A program made the translations under genes and the position numbers. DNA of 64,000 bases from the NCBI GenBank assembly GCA_037447655.1, contig JBBHKE010000176.1:436691-500690 (forward strand). Direction: 5' to 3'. Under the pieces are notes generated by a model. The model did no database searches. It had not been told where the DNA came from and saw only the letters and a list, made by a program, of their open reading frames with translations. The DNA comes from Zygnema cylindricum. Its lineage: Eukaryota; Streptophyta; Zygnematophyceae; Zygnematales; Zygnemataceae. Positions 10,911 to 21,949 of this stretch are shown in pieces (within the stretch, counting starts at the first letter, position 1; each line of letters opens with the position of its first letter).

Positions 10911-11511
10911 TGACACTTTTCTCAGACTGCCTGTATAGAATTGTGACACGTGTAAAAGAACAAAAAGATCCACGATAAACGCGCGATCATGTGCCTTGCG
11001 CTAATGTGAATGCGAGTCCACGGAAAGTCGCGAAAAAATCTTTGGCGGAGGATATTCTTTAACGCTCCTTTTGTCATCCAGTAACCATTCTGACATCTGC
11101 GTACACTTTTACTAATCTTAAGTTTCGTCCGCCAGTACAAATTTTTCTTCAAATTGTGATGCTATGGTGCTACTGTACTTTAGCCTTTTCTTTCCTTTTC
11201 TTATTAACCCACATTGCGTTTCGAAGTCCCTAAAGACAATAAATTAATGAGCCAAAGTAGACAATGAAAGCTTTACTTACCTGGGCGGGACCAATCTGTG
11301 ATCAAAAAGACAGATGGTTTAGAACCAGGCGCACCATTGCACCACGGCGGGCCAACGTTCTAACACGCCGGTATTCCCGGTGAAGTACGTCATAATTTGT
11401 GACAGAGGGGGGCCTGCGCTTGCGCGGCCCCTACTACAAAATGTAAAAGTGGAATGCGAACAATTTTCATTGGCGTTTTGATTTCCCTTGATATAAAGAT
11501 ATAAAGGCAGT
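10911..11511. other. No gene seen; tandem-repeat remnant at the right end
   Basis: No coding sequence is supported. The last 55 bp (CATTGGCGTTTTGATTTCCC ... GATATAAAGGCAG) is repeated almost exactly at 12579-12612 plus 13986-13997, described as a separate finding. Confidence 0.4.
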
Positions 11512-12549
11512 TGTAATTTTGTGTCCTCCATTGGACTACAGAATACAAGAAGCCCCTAGATAGTATTTAACTAACCCACTTTAAGCCACGACCACTTCTG
11601 CCCAAGAAGGCAAACTGACAATTTGATTGCACCCCTGTGCAGCCTGGACTCCCCTGAGTCCGTAGCAAAAAGAATCACTGAAAACGGCCAACCAGCCGAT
11701 AAGTTATGAGGCAGTAAAATGCCAATTTGTACAAACTCTCAAAGGGAGAGGTGACTACCTACCAAAATTTTCTAAGTCCTGATTCTCTCTAATAACTCCT
11801 ATCTACTGAAGTACGGACCAATCAGATTACTGTATCGTACACAAAAGTACTACTGCCGATGTACCTTTTGTACGGCCTATGTACGACAAGGCTATTAAGT
11901 GGACGCGTGTCCGCTTTTCACTCGTCCGTACGTTCCTCGGAATTCCTATGACCGAATGTTATCTCTCCACGTGTCTCCAGGTCATGCCACGTCACAAAAC
12001 GCCAAAGTGACCACTCCGGGATTTCGGCGATGATGTGCGCCGTTGGATTTTATGCGAAACGGAATCTTAGCCGTAATAAATACTTGCGCGATATTTGTTC
12101 CGATGTCGAAATAAAATGCGTGGTATCCGTTTTGAATTAGCGTCGTACGACGTACTTTATAAAACTGAATCTATGTATGCCGTATACAGTTCTAGTTAAA
12201 TGAATTTTATCCACTCGAACTAAATATATATCTATCACATACCATCGCACTTAGCATTGGTCCTAGTCTATTAGGATAAAGCTGACCGCTACCGGTCAAC
12301 TTGACGAACCGCAGGTACCGGGATCAAATCTCTGATCCGTCAAGTATATTTTTAGTAACCTACTAAAAATAGCTGTCTGTTGAACTAAGGTAGCCATGGA
12401 TCAACCTCTCTCTCTTACATTCAGTGACTACAACAAGTATGGGAGCTAGAGAGCGGAGGTGGAAGCAGGCTGTCCGTCCTTTTTCCTTTTCCTTTTATAA
12501 AAACATATTTAAACCTAGAAAATACTCTAGAAATCTATAAATTTCAACA
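11512..12549 (-). mobile_element. Solo LTR of the A/B Copia family, reversed
   Basis: A 1,038-bp reverse-complement match to the 1,048-bp LTRs at 55569 and 60953. It begins TGTAATTTTGTGTCC (the reversed LTR 3' end) and ends AAATTTCAACA (the reversed LTR start). It is flanked by a perfect 5-bp duplication GCAGT (11507-11511 and 12550-12554). There is no internal retroelement sequence, as expected after recombination between two LTRs. Like the full-length LTRs it keeps an in-LTR gag ATG (reverse of 11529-11531). Confidence 0.92.
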
Positions 12550-12612
12550 GCAGTCGAGACTTACAAAATTTTCCATTAGCGTTTTATTTTCCCTCAATAT
12601 AGAGATATAAAG

Positions 12613-13985
12613 CATAGTTCAAAAGTAGGTGACCGTACGCCCATACAATATGCCTAATGTACGCAAAACATACAATATGCCCTTAAGACCCATATTGTAT
12701 TGGCCACAAAATGAAATAAATTAGGAACAGGGTTGAGTTGCACATCGATCGATAGAGAATTAAACGACATGTCTAAATTTTGAAAAAAAATCGGACAAAA
12801 AAAATATTTCCGTGAGTTTTGAGGGACTTTTTATTTAAACCCTCTGATTTGCACGATCAAACGGTCGCTGATCAAAGTAGGCGATTTAAAAAGATCACAT
12901 GAAAATCCCATAACACAATTTACGAAAGGACAATCTGTCATATTAGCGTTTGTAATTTTGAGGGCCACACTAAATAAAGCCACAAATTGACCAACCAGGC
13001 AATATGGGACGATAAAAAAAAAAATACCACACTGCCAAAAAAATTACCAAAACCTACGGACCAACCTTGTTGGTGGCTGCAAACAACTTTCCGAAAAAGT
13101 TATGAACTGCCCGTAAAAAAAATATCAGTTGCAAAAATGCTTACACTAATATAGGCAACCGTACAAAATCTGACAAATCGTACAAAAATCGAACGTTCAC
13201 ACGGTCGAAACGGAGCTGTTAGACGAATATGTGTGAACGGGATTTTTTACGACATGGCTTTTTGTCCTTTTTAGAACGCACATTCTTATGGGTCCGTGGC
13301 TACTAAAACTAATTTATTGTACTTTTTAACTTAAAAAGGTACATTTATGTACGGTCTGACACTGACCGTACACCACATATTTATGAGACAACGTACTTTC
13401 ATTTTTTACGGTACTTGGAAAATAGCCCTAATAAAAGTAATGAAAAATATAGAATAAACTACGCTATTTGCGAATTTAAAAATAAACGGAAAGGAATTAG
13501 CCGACACTACGCTAATAGCGATTAGCGGTATAGTGAACTTGAGAACCGCATATAGGCGGTGTAGTGAACTAGAGAGCCGCATATAGCGCTTCCTTACATT
13601 TTATGCAATGTTGGGATGTTGCCTAAACTGTATTCCTTTCTTTCGCAGTTTTTAGTTTGTGGCCGGTTTGCTGGATTTGTGATCTACTTTTTTTTTTTTT
13701 TCAAGTGGTTCATTCACGGTAGAAATTCTGTTTGGTTGCCCGTCCGCGTTTTTTTTTTTTTCCCCGTTTTTTTTCCCATGGAATGTCATCTTACGCCGTG
13801 TCAGTTCGCTAAAAAAATTCGTCCGGCGGCGTGCGCTGTACTTTGATCTTACGTCAGATTCGGACGTTCGTACAGGAGTGTGCACAACGCACACACATAC
13901 AGTATGCCTACGTTGCGCGAGTTTTGTGCAAAGTTTTGTTCGCCTACCAAAGGCCTACCCTAAAAAAGCCTACTTTTGAACTATG
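12613..13985 (+). mobile_element. hAT-like element, CATAG family, longest copy
   Basis: A 1,373-bp element with CATAGTTCAAAAGTAGG/CCTACTTTTGAACTATG ends and a perfect 8-bp duplication ATATAAAG (12605-12612 and 13986-13993). The first about 460 bp and last about 240 bp match the 685-bp copy; the middle is unique here. The small frames inside (for example 13616-13846, T-run derived) show no transposase motif. It is non-autonomous and closest to the ancestral length among the three copies. Confidence 0.9.
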
Positions 13986-14203
13986 ATATAAAGGCAGTCC
14001 AAACTTACAAAATCCTTCAAGTAAAATATCAGTTGTTAAGTTCGTACATTAAGCACGCATCGAACGCATGACTACCACGTACAGTGCGCATTGAACAATA
14101 ATGAAGGGTTAATAAAATGCGTACTTTACTGTCTCCGTACATTTTTGACGTACTGTGTCCTTATGCTTTCGTACTTTTTAGGGTTTTTTAATGAGGATTT
14201 TAG

Positions 14204-14663
14204 TAGTGTTGTGTATCGGTAAAAAAATTATCGCGATAACACCGCTACCGATAGTTATTAGTTATCGAACAGTTAGAGTTACCGATATATATGTACTTTC
14301 TGTACTTTCTGTCCAGATTACACATGGCAGGTTTCCAGTGGATCACAAGGAAGAAAGGGACAAAGCCATGGCGTCGAATGTGAAAGGTACATCGTTTTAA
14401 CTGGATCCGTTCTAAAGCCGTACATATCTTATTCCGGCCACTGTACTTTCAGCTTGTATAAATGACCTGATTGGTAGGCACCTTAGTAGATACGGGTTGT
14501 GAGTAGGGTGCGTCAGGGGAATAACACGTACAGTTGAGTGAACATGCCGTACGTTTAACCGTACGGTCCGTACACATATCTCCGTACCGATATATCAATT
14601 ATCGGCTTCCCGAAAAAAGGCCTATATCGGTTATCGGCAAATCCTTACCGATACACAACACTT
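14204..14663 (+). mobile_element. MITE with TAGTGTTGTGTATCGG ends
   Basis: A 460-bp element with terminal inverted repeats TAGTGTTGTGTATCGGTAA and TTACCGATACACAACACTT. It is flanked by GATTTTAG (14196-14203) and GATTTTAC (14664-14671), an 8-bp duplication with one mismatch. The subterminal sequence is rich in TATCG/CGATA. TAGTG matches the hAT terminal pattern YARNG. It has no coding capacity. Confidence 0.8.
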
Positions 14664-14879
14664 GATTTTACGGTTATTTAATGAGTTCGGGTTTTTTTCT
14701 GTCGTTTTCCTTTCAAACTTAGCACCGTAATGCCTAAGTTGAAACCATACGAAGAAATCGCAACTTTGTGGAGTGTAAGGGTAATTTCGTATGTGCTAAA
14801 TTACAGTTATTTTCTGTCGTTTTCTCCATAACTTAGAAAAAAATGAGAAAATCTGCAGCCGTACTAATAAATTGAAATT

Positions 14880-15700
14880 ACCACCGTACAAGTTGCGTTA
14901 CCTTGGAACTTTACATGAACTGCGGTTTGTCGTCTATCGCATTTCGACCCACTTTCGCGTCCTTCCAGATCATATTCAAACTTCGCATAAAATCACCTCG
15001 CAATGTGATTATATGTAAAGTTCCATGGGGCGAGCGAATAGGCAGATGTTGTCGTACGTCTCGAAAGATTTTAACATTTTTTGTCCGCGGAGTACCAATA
15101 AAAAACCCACTGCACGTTTCCAGGTTGTGCATTACTTTTTTCCGTGCGCTTTTTTTCGTACAAGGGCCATGGAGGGGGTTTCGACCAACGGACACCATTT
15201 CGCAAAAGCGAAGTTCGTGAAAGCGCCTCTCTCTCTCTCTCTTCCTCTCCCACTACCGCGTCTGTCTCACAATTCTTACATTGAAAACGTCAATAATGGT
15301 ATCAAATGAAAGATCTCTAAAAACGATTCATTTTTACTATCTTTGGGAGCATTCCGATAAGAAGTAGAGTGAGAAAAGACTAAAAAATAAAATCGGGAAA
15401 CCATGACGTAAAGTTTTAGAATTTTTGATGTCAACCCTGTCATAATTTGAGCGTGACGTCAAAAATGTCACAAACCCTAAACATCTATAATGTCACAAGT
15501 AGCTAAATGTCTACAACCGTCGCTATTTTGTAAACGTCATCAATTCTCACGAGTTTTGTAGTCGTCTACAACCGTCACAAATTACATCCACATCTACATC
15601 CGTCACAATCTGAAGTAATGATTTCAATCTTTACATACGAATGCTCTAAAATTAATACGGAGAATCTTTGGTAAAAACAAAGTTACAAGACTAAAATTTC
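14880..15700 (-). repeat. Dispersed repeat, inverted relative of 5500-6370
   Basis: Matches 5500-6370 in reverse complement over several blocks in order: CGACCCACTTTCGCGTCC at 14945, CCATGGAGGGGGTTTCGACC at 15168, TGACGTCAAAAATGTCAC at 15453, and ACAACCGTCACAAATTACA at 15572. A CTCTCT dinucleotide run lies at 15226-15243. Open frames here (for example 14903-15220) are not domain-bearing. Confidence 0.5.
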
Positions 15701-16635
15701 AGTTACATGCGAAAGTACCCTAATTTTCTTCATTCTCGAACTTAGGATGTACAAAAATTTGTCGTTTTGTGTTTTTCGACCCATTGTCAAGTCATCTTCA
15801 AACTTATCATAAACCACATCGGCAATGTGTTTTAAGCAAAGTAGAACCGTTTACACAAATTGGGAAACTTATTTCCACGTGTGATAAGTTTTTAAAAGTT
15901 TTTGACGACTAGAAAAAGTACAGGGCTGTTCGTTTTTGTCCGCATGGATCTTGTAAATTTTTTTTTGGCAGGGGACTCGAGGCTTCAGTGTCGTTTCACG
16001 CAAAGTAGAAAAATCAGCGAAGGTGAAAAATGTGCGAAGTCATGCCGAAATCTATGAAGGTGAAAAATCTGCGAAGTCATAGCGGCCGGACGGGAGAGGT
16101 CATGTCCTACAGCCACGGATGCAAGGTTGTAGCTCTATGATGTCACACAATGACATGCGACATGCCAAATCGTTTCCAAAAATTACGACGTGTCTTGTGA
16201 CGCTTCAAAAAGTTTTGAAAAAATACGGTGCGGCAAGACGGATTGTGCACGTTGACAGCCGTCACGGGCGTTATCGACGTATACAATCGTCACAAACTTA
16301 AGTAACAATTTTGAGTAAACACATAGAGACACCTGAAATCCGGGTCCGCCTGATCCGGGATAAAATACAAAGTAAGTTCGCTAAGTTACAAGTACATGGG
16401 GCCGTAACCTAAGTGTGCTTTTTGTGGCGACGCACTCAATTTCAAGTGTTGACGCCAAAATGTCTTGTTAGGCGCACATCCCTCTGTGGACTCTCTAGTT
16501 TATGTTTATCCTTTCTTGGATCAGTGTTATATATGGTGAAAAAAAATAGGGAGAAACTGTGTAAACGACTCTAGCTAAATATTTAACTCTAGTTGTAGTA
16601 CCAAAATTTTAGTAATATTGTGTTATTTGTTTTGT
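15701..16635. other. Gene-free; contains a repeat shared with 20340-20610
   Basis: No gene is supported. Around 16100-16460, reverse-complement counterparts of 20420-20600 are visible (GACAGCCGTCACGGGCG with CCCGTGACGGCTGTC, and CCTGAAATCCGGGTCCGCC with GGCGGACCCGGATTTCGGG). This indicates another old dispersed element in opposite orientation. Confidence 0.4.
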
Positions 16636-17095
16636 TAGTGTTGTGTATTAGCAAGGTTTTGCCGATAATCGATATGTACCTTTTTTTGGCTTGCCGATAA
16701 TCGATGCATTGGCATGACCGGTGTTATCGCCGATAAATAACGGATAATATCGACTTTTTATCGCAATAACACTGGTACCGATAACTATCGGCGATAATTG
16801 TACGTTTCGTACCGTACAGTTGTACGATTTATTCCGTTGGATTGAGCAGTCGTTATTTTGTTACACAGAGTACGGAACATATGGTTATACGTGGCATGTT
16901 ATGCTATATATAGTGAAAAATATAATATAGTATATTATAAAATACTATTATGTAGCCTGCTATATTTTTCCATATATCACCGATAAGGAATTTGTTGTTC
17001 TCGGAGCGATATATAGGGACCCTTGACTGTTCGATAACCGACAACTATCGGTATAAGTGTTATCGCGATAAATTTCTTGTCAATACACAACACTA
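16636..17095 (+). mobile_element. MITE with TAGTGTTGTGTAT ends, second copy
   Basis: A 460-bp element related to 14204-14663, with ends TAGTGTTGTGTATTAGC and CAATACACAACACTA. GTTTTGT borders it on both sides (about 16629-16635 and 17096-17102), consistent with an 8-bp duplication with one mismatch. It holds internal GATAATCGATA-like palindromes and a nested ATATA-rich palindrome near 16900-16980. Confidence 0.7.
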
Positions 17096-17102
17096 GTTTT
17101 GT

Positions 17103-18120
17103 AAGCTTCCGTTGTGAGATTGGATGTAAAAGTGGATCATTGTTAACGGTCCTCTTTTTAACAAATTGTAGAACGTAGGCGTGGTAGTCCGTCAAAAGGC
17201 GTTAGAAGACTTGAAATTGTGAAAGGATGAAAGTGACGAAATAATGGATCAGTAAGCTATGCGAGAAAACATACAATGGTCAACGGGTGTGTATATTGTA
17301 GTAAGGCTATTTGTACACGAATAATAAATTTCCATTGAGCGATATAAAACAGACCCGAGGCAAAAGTATCGTGTTGAAAACAAATTACAAACTGAAATGC
17401 AAATAGAAATGTATGATTTACTAATAACACAACTGAAAGTGTACTTCGGCCCTGATTGTTCAAATTCGCATAAAGTGCACTCATGAATCGCCCAAAAAAT
17501 AATGAATATGCGCATAGAACAATAAAGAATTGTTTATAAAAAGTGTTGACCGACTTTTACTTTATAATGCAAAAAAAACCAAAGAACATGTGTAAGGGTG
17601 TAAATGGCGGAGCGCGGTCCTAGAACAGTCCCGAACCCGCTTAAACTTCGCGCGCAAAAATGAGGCGACGTCTCTTTTTTCAAAATTGTCCGTACATTTT
17701 TCCGTACAAAGGAAAGTATACAAAATTTCAGAAAAGTTCAAAATTAGGAAAAAATTAAAGAATGTTATTAAAAAAGTAAAAAAATCCACGTATTGAACAA
17801 AATACCATTGGTAAAATCATTTGTCTTTTCTTTTTCCAGCCAGCATTGTCCAACCATGTGGTTGAGATTTTTTTTTTTATGCTTGCCATTTTAAAGGAAC
17901 TCCATTATATTACATTTTAACAATTCATTTTCAAGTACAATCAGTTTTGTATCAATTACCCATTTGAGTACCTTATGCGGTCAAATTGTAACTTTATCAA
18001 CATTATGCATTTTTTTGCACTTTTCGCTATTTTATGTACACCAACGTTCAATTACAATCTTCAATAGAAAGTCACGTGTTTTAAAAAGTTGAATTATGTT
18101 GGAAACAAAACAAAAAAAAG
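17103..18120. other. Gene-free stretch
   Basis: No coding sequence is supported. The phrase CGCCCAAAAAATAATGAATATGCGCA-type (about 17490-17515) recurs at about 19909-19937, so some of this is old repeat. Short minus-strand frames (17249-17515, 17562-17789) overlap one another in different frames and show no domain. Confidence 0.4.
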
Positions 18121-18512
18121 AAGGGACAGCGTTTGTTTTGTTTTTTCCTTATCCATTTTTCCGGAACCCAAGCTCTTCCTTCATTGCAAAGCATCATATC
18201 ACCATCACTATATACTATGATATTACTAAAAAAAAAAAAAAAACAATCGCACTAAACCAACAAGGTAAACATTATTTGAGTACATTTATGAAAGATGATC
18301 AAACACCACTAAAGCACATGAGTACACTCGAATGGGATAAAGAAAACTGTAATAAACAACATATCCGCCCTTTACAACAAAAACCTAAACAAAAACAAAA
18401 TATTTACAGTCTATCCTTCTATTTTTCTCATATTACTCACCCCCCTTTCTTTCTAAATGCAAAATACAAAACCAAACAAAGCGACCTGGTTCCAAGCTCA
18501 AAGGCGGCCATT

Positions 18513-19208
18513 CTAAGGTGTCTTGCATCCAACAATTTTCTTGCAATCAACTACAAACGAGTTCAAACAAGTACAACTCTGACAACGATCGTTATATTGC
18601 GGAACTCCAACCGTTCTGTTCGCATAGAGCTTGTACATAAAATTCGATCCAACTATCGTACATGCTCCTAAAGGAGTTCCAGAAACGCAATTCCCTCTAT
18701 CCACCGTTTTTCCACTCAACCTCACATTTAATTTGCTCAATAAACAATTTGGAGCGTCCGGACTCGGACAAAGAGGTTTAATAACTGCAGTTCCATTCCG
18801 GTCCACGTAACAATCTGAACCCTTTTGACAATCGCATTTAGCTTTATTAACCGGAATTTCCGGATGAGAAGTACAAGTACACTTTTCGCACGTGGATTTG
18901 TCGAGCATATTTTTTGTTCCGACGGCGAAATAAACGCTGCGGTTCTGACAGTACGGAGGAGATCCGGCCGTCAATAGTTTGGAGTTACATGTGCCGTTCA
19001 GATTCCCACTGTACCGCCATTTGGAATTTGGCGGCGGAACTTTATTAATTAGACATGCCCATGGACTCGAACAGGCTGGCCCTGCGGGAGTTCCTTCGGG
19101 GGAAACGGAACAGAATTTTCCGTGCGGTAAACCTAAAGGCTGTACTGTGGCAGAGACAAGGGCAGGGAGAATAAGGACCAGTAGGAGAGTGACACGTGAC
19201 GCCATCAA
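18513..19208 (-). CDS. Secreted cysteine-rich VWC-like protein, copy 3 (intact)
   Basis: The only undamaged member: 231 residues, single exon, minus strand, ATG ending at 19208 and stop TAG at 18513-18515. Residues 1-20 are a textbook signal peptide, so the product is predicted to be exported. The mature part has 20 cysteines, an even number fitting ten disulfides, and four N-glycosylation sequons (NGT, NRS, NGT, NRT). Cysteines fall into two modules, each with a CxxCxC cluster: CEKCTC followed by CDCQKGSDC, and CQSCTC followed by a C..C pair at the C-terminus. This spacing resembles von Willebrand factor C-type domains, by pattern only. The role is unknown; extracellular binding or a structural or defence role would be speculation. 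Copies 1 and 2 are related across their whole length and flanks, so the family arose by duplication of DNA including flanks. A second methionine directly follows the first. Confidence 0.9.
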   Translation of the reverse strand: MMASRVTLLLVLILPALVSATVQPLGLPHGKFCSVSPEGTPAGPACSSPWACLINKVPPPNSKWRYSGNLNGTCNSKLLTAGSPPYCQNRSVYFAVGTKNMLDKSTCEKCTCTSHPEIPVNKAKCDCQKGSDCYVDRNGTAVIKPLCPSPDAPNCLLSKLNVRLSGKTVDRGNCVSGTPLGACTIVGSNFMYKLYANRTVGVPQYNDRCQSCTCLNSFVVDCKKIVGCKTP

Positions 19209-19990
19209 AAGTTGAGAGAGAAGAGACGAGCGGGAGGCTGTAGTTTTTCCTGGGGAAGAGGGAGGAGGAGAGGGAGGGGGAAAGGAATGGGAGTGTGTAA
19301 AGGGAGAGAGGCGGGAAAAAGAGGAGGAGAATAGACGTTTTCTGGACTAGTTATAGTTTGTATTGTGAAGGGTCAAGGGAAGTCATGACGAAGATTTTAA
19401 TATTCCGACGTGGAAGATAGTCTTAGCAGGTCGATGACTCGACCAAGAATTGAAAAATCAGCAATATCTGGAATTTTCACTAGATTTGCAAGAAAAGTAC
19501 AAACCTGCTGTACGTCCCTTTCTGTCGTTTGTCCTGTGCTGTACTGTAGATTGTCTTTTACTGTGCACGTCGGGTAAAAAAACAAAAAATTGCAAATCAG
19601 AGGCCGGCATTAAATGATCCTACGTGGCTACTTTCAGTTGATTGGGCAGTTCCCGCTGCAGAAGACTTTTACTTTAATTTTTAGTGTATGCCTTGTCAAC
19701 AAAAAAATATAAAATAAATAGAAAAAGGCAGGCGTAAGATGATCCGACGTGGCAGATTTTTAGTCGATCCGGCAGATCCGGATGCACATGCAAATGATCA
19801 TTTTTGCAACAGTACATCTTGACCAAAGCTGAATGGCAAATGACAGACTGTTGTCATTAAAATGTAAGACCCAGAGGTTTCATTTCTACTATGCGCACAC
19901 ATGAAACGCCCAAAAAATAATGAATATGCGCACGGAACAAAATTCAAAAGTTTATAAAATGCGTTGATCGACTTTGACTTCATAATAAAA
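19209..19990 (-). promoter_or_regulatory. Upstream region of cysteine-rich copy 3
   Basis: Has the pyrimidine-rich leader (minus strand) and the conserved TTTTCACTAGAT block (about 19475), but where copies 1 and 2 have a clear TATA box it reads a weaker TTATAGTTTGTATTG (about 19351). The GGCAGATCCGG/AGTACATCTTGACCAAAGC block of the family unit is at about 19775-19830. No other gene is seen in this stretch. Confidence 0.45.
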
Positions 19991-19991
19991 T

Positions 19992-20400
19992 ATGGGAATT
20001 GATCATGACAATGACTGTTTTGGTTGCGCACAGTCACTTACGTCACTTTGTCAAAAATTGTACGTTTGAAGTATATATTGGTACAGATAAAGTACCGTTG
20101 AGTAAAATTTTGACGGTCAGAGTAAAATTTTGATGGTCAATCGGTTGGACAACTTTGACATTCAAAATATTGGTTGCCGCCTAAAATTTTACCGTGCTTG
20201 CGGACGTCGACCGTCATAATAAAATTAGTAATTCACACGGCCGGCGAACGTTTACGGTAACAAAACTGCGGCAACCACATGTAAATAAAATGGTTGCAGA
20301 CAGTCACTTTTTGTCTTTACGTGAGCTCCACCGTGAGAGCAATTAGCGCCAAAATTGAAATTTAATCGTGTAAAGGTGCGTCTCTATGTACTTCAAACTT
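19992..20400 (+). repeat. Left arm of a large inverted repeat
   Basis: Pairs with 21950-22310 in reverse complement over about 350 bp. Landmarks: GGGAATTGATCATGACA, CAGTCACTTACGTCACTTTG, CACACGGCCGGCGAACG, GTGAGCTCCACCGTGAGAG. The arms are about 85-90% alike by eye and separated by about 1.55 kb that includes a MITE. They could be the ends of one long element or two opposed copies; I could not find a target duplication. Confidence 0.6.
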
Positions 20401-20616
20401 AGAGATTATTTTTGTTTTTTAGCGCAGATCCGGCGGACCCGGATTTCGGGTGTCCCTATGTGTACCAAACGAAATTGTCACTTAAGGGCGTGACGATTGT
20501 ATGCGTCGACAAAGCCCGTGACGGCTGTCAACGTCTACAATGTATGATGACGCACGTTATTTTTCGTAACTGCTTGTGACGTCGCGTGACTTTTCGTGAC
20601 ATTGTAGACCTACCGC

Positions 20617-21068
20617 TAGTGTTGGGTATCGGGTAGTTTCATATCGCGATAATTTCGATATTCGATATATCGAATATCGATCGAACAGATTCCTCGATAT
20701 ATCGTACCGGGACCAACATAAATTATCGCGATATATATCGCAAAAATTGCTTGTCCGTACAGTGAGAGTACGGAAAACTGTACGGAAAACTGTACGAAAA
20801 AAGTACGGGAAATCGTACGAAAATTTTGCCCCCCCCCCCCCCCCCCCCCAACTGAGCGCTCGGGGGGGGGGGGGGGGGGGGGGGGGGGAGAGGGGGGGGT
20901 TTGAAAAAAAAAAAAAAAAATCATTTTCGATATATCGTCGATACGATATATCGGCAATATATCGCGATATTTCGATAATCGATATATCGAAGCGATATAT
21001 CGATTATCGGGTACCTAAAATTCGGTACATATCGAATATCGGCAAGTGGTCCTCGATACCCAACACTA
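20617..21068 (+). mobile_element. MITE with TAGTGTTGGGTATCG ends, copy 1
   Basis: A 452-bp element with ends TAGTGTTGGGTATCG and CGATACCCAACACTA, flanked by a perfect 8-bp duplication CCTACCGC (20609-20616 and 21069-21076). The body is full of GATATATCG palindromes. Its centre holds about 21 C followed, after a 12-base gap, by about 27 G (20829-20889). No coding capacity. hAT-like by duplication length and TAGTG end. Confidence 0.9.
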
Positions 21069-21949
21069 CCTACCGCCCTCCAGCCTGTGCCGTTTCACGG
21101 TTGAAGAAGATGCGTTTTGCCTTTGCGTCTATTGTCGACTCGACGTGAAATGGCATCGGAACCTTGAGACCCATGCAAAAAAAAATCCGTACCGGATGGA
21201 AACGGACAAAACAAAACAAACTGTGTACTTCTCTTTGTCGTATTAGACAAAAACGGACAAAACATAGCGAATCGTGTACACTTCCACGTCGCTTGAATTC
21301 GTTTGAAGTTTTTGAACAAAAATTACACGTGCGAATACGTGTTCCTATTTGTTTATAAAAAATCCCTAATTTTAAAACACATCGGCCCTGTATTTTAAAG
21401 ATAAGGTTGAAGATGACGTTTTTTGTCGTCGAAGTGGGTCGAAAAACACAAGACGACAACATGTAGTACATTTTAAATTCGATGATGACGCAAAATGTAC
21501 TTCTATTTTTTTCTATTTTATTGTACGGCTGAAACTTACGCGGTACGGCTCTAAGTTTTACAAGAAAACGACAGAAAAAAACCCTTAAGCACACAGAGAC
21601 GCACCCTAAGCGTTACATTGAACTTAGACGCAAATTGAAACGAAACCTCTTTAAACTAAACTGGACTACTGTAAGTTTTGTACGAAATTATTAATACGCA
21701 CGAAACGAAATTTTGCTGTCAATGTAAGAATGTTGAATCGTAGATAGTGTGGCTGGATTTTGTCGCTCGTGACGACGCGCATTTTTTTCATTTAATTTCA
21801 ATTGATATTTTTACGCCGGTTCGTTTTATTATAGTGTACAAAGTTTATTTCATTTCGTGCGGTTTAATATTTCCGTACAAGACTTATAGTACTTTAGTTT
21901 AAAGAGGTTTCGTTTCATTTTGCGTCTAAGTTCAATGTAACGCTTAGAC
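21069..21949. other. Spacer inside the large inverted repeat, no gene supported
   Basis: A minus-strand frame of 174 codons (21070-21594) is open, but it contains no recognisable domain, and overlapping frames on both strands reflect a partly repeated stretch (ACAAAACA/AAACGGACAAAAC at about 21200 and 21250). I do not call a gene. Confidence 0.35.

Noticed and set aside
15226-15243. CT dinucleotide run as a regulatory site
   Set aside because: A short simple repeat within an old dispersed element; nothing supports a regulatory role.
18096-18671. 191-codon plus-strand frame
   Set aside because: It overlaps the 3' flank and the end of the intact cysteine-rich gene on the opposite strand; composition is low-complexity and it is absent from the other two copies.
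21070-21594. 174-codon minus-strand frame
   Set aside because: No domain, overlapping frames on both strands, partly internal repeats; not enough to call a gene.
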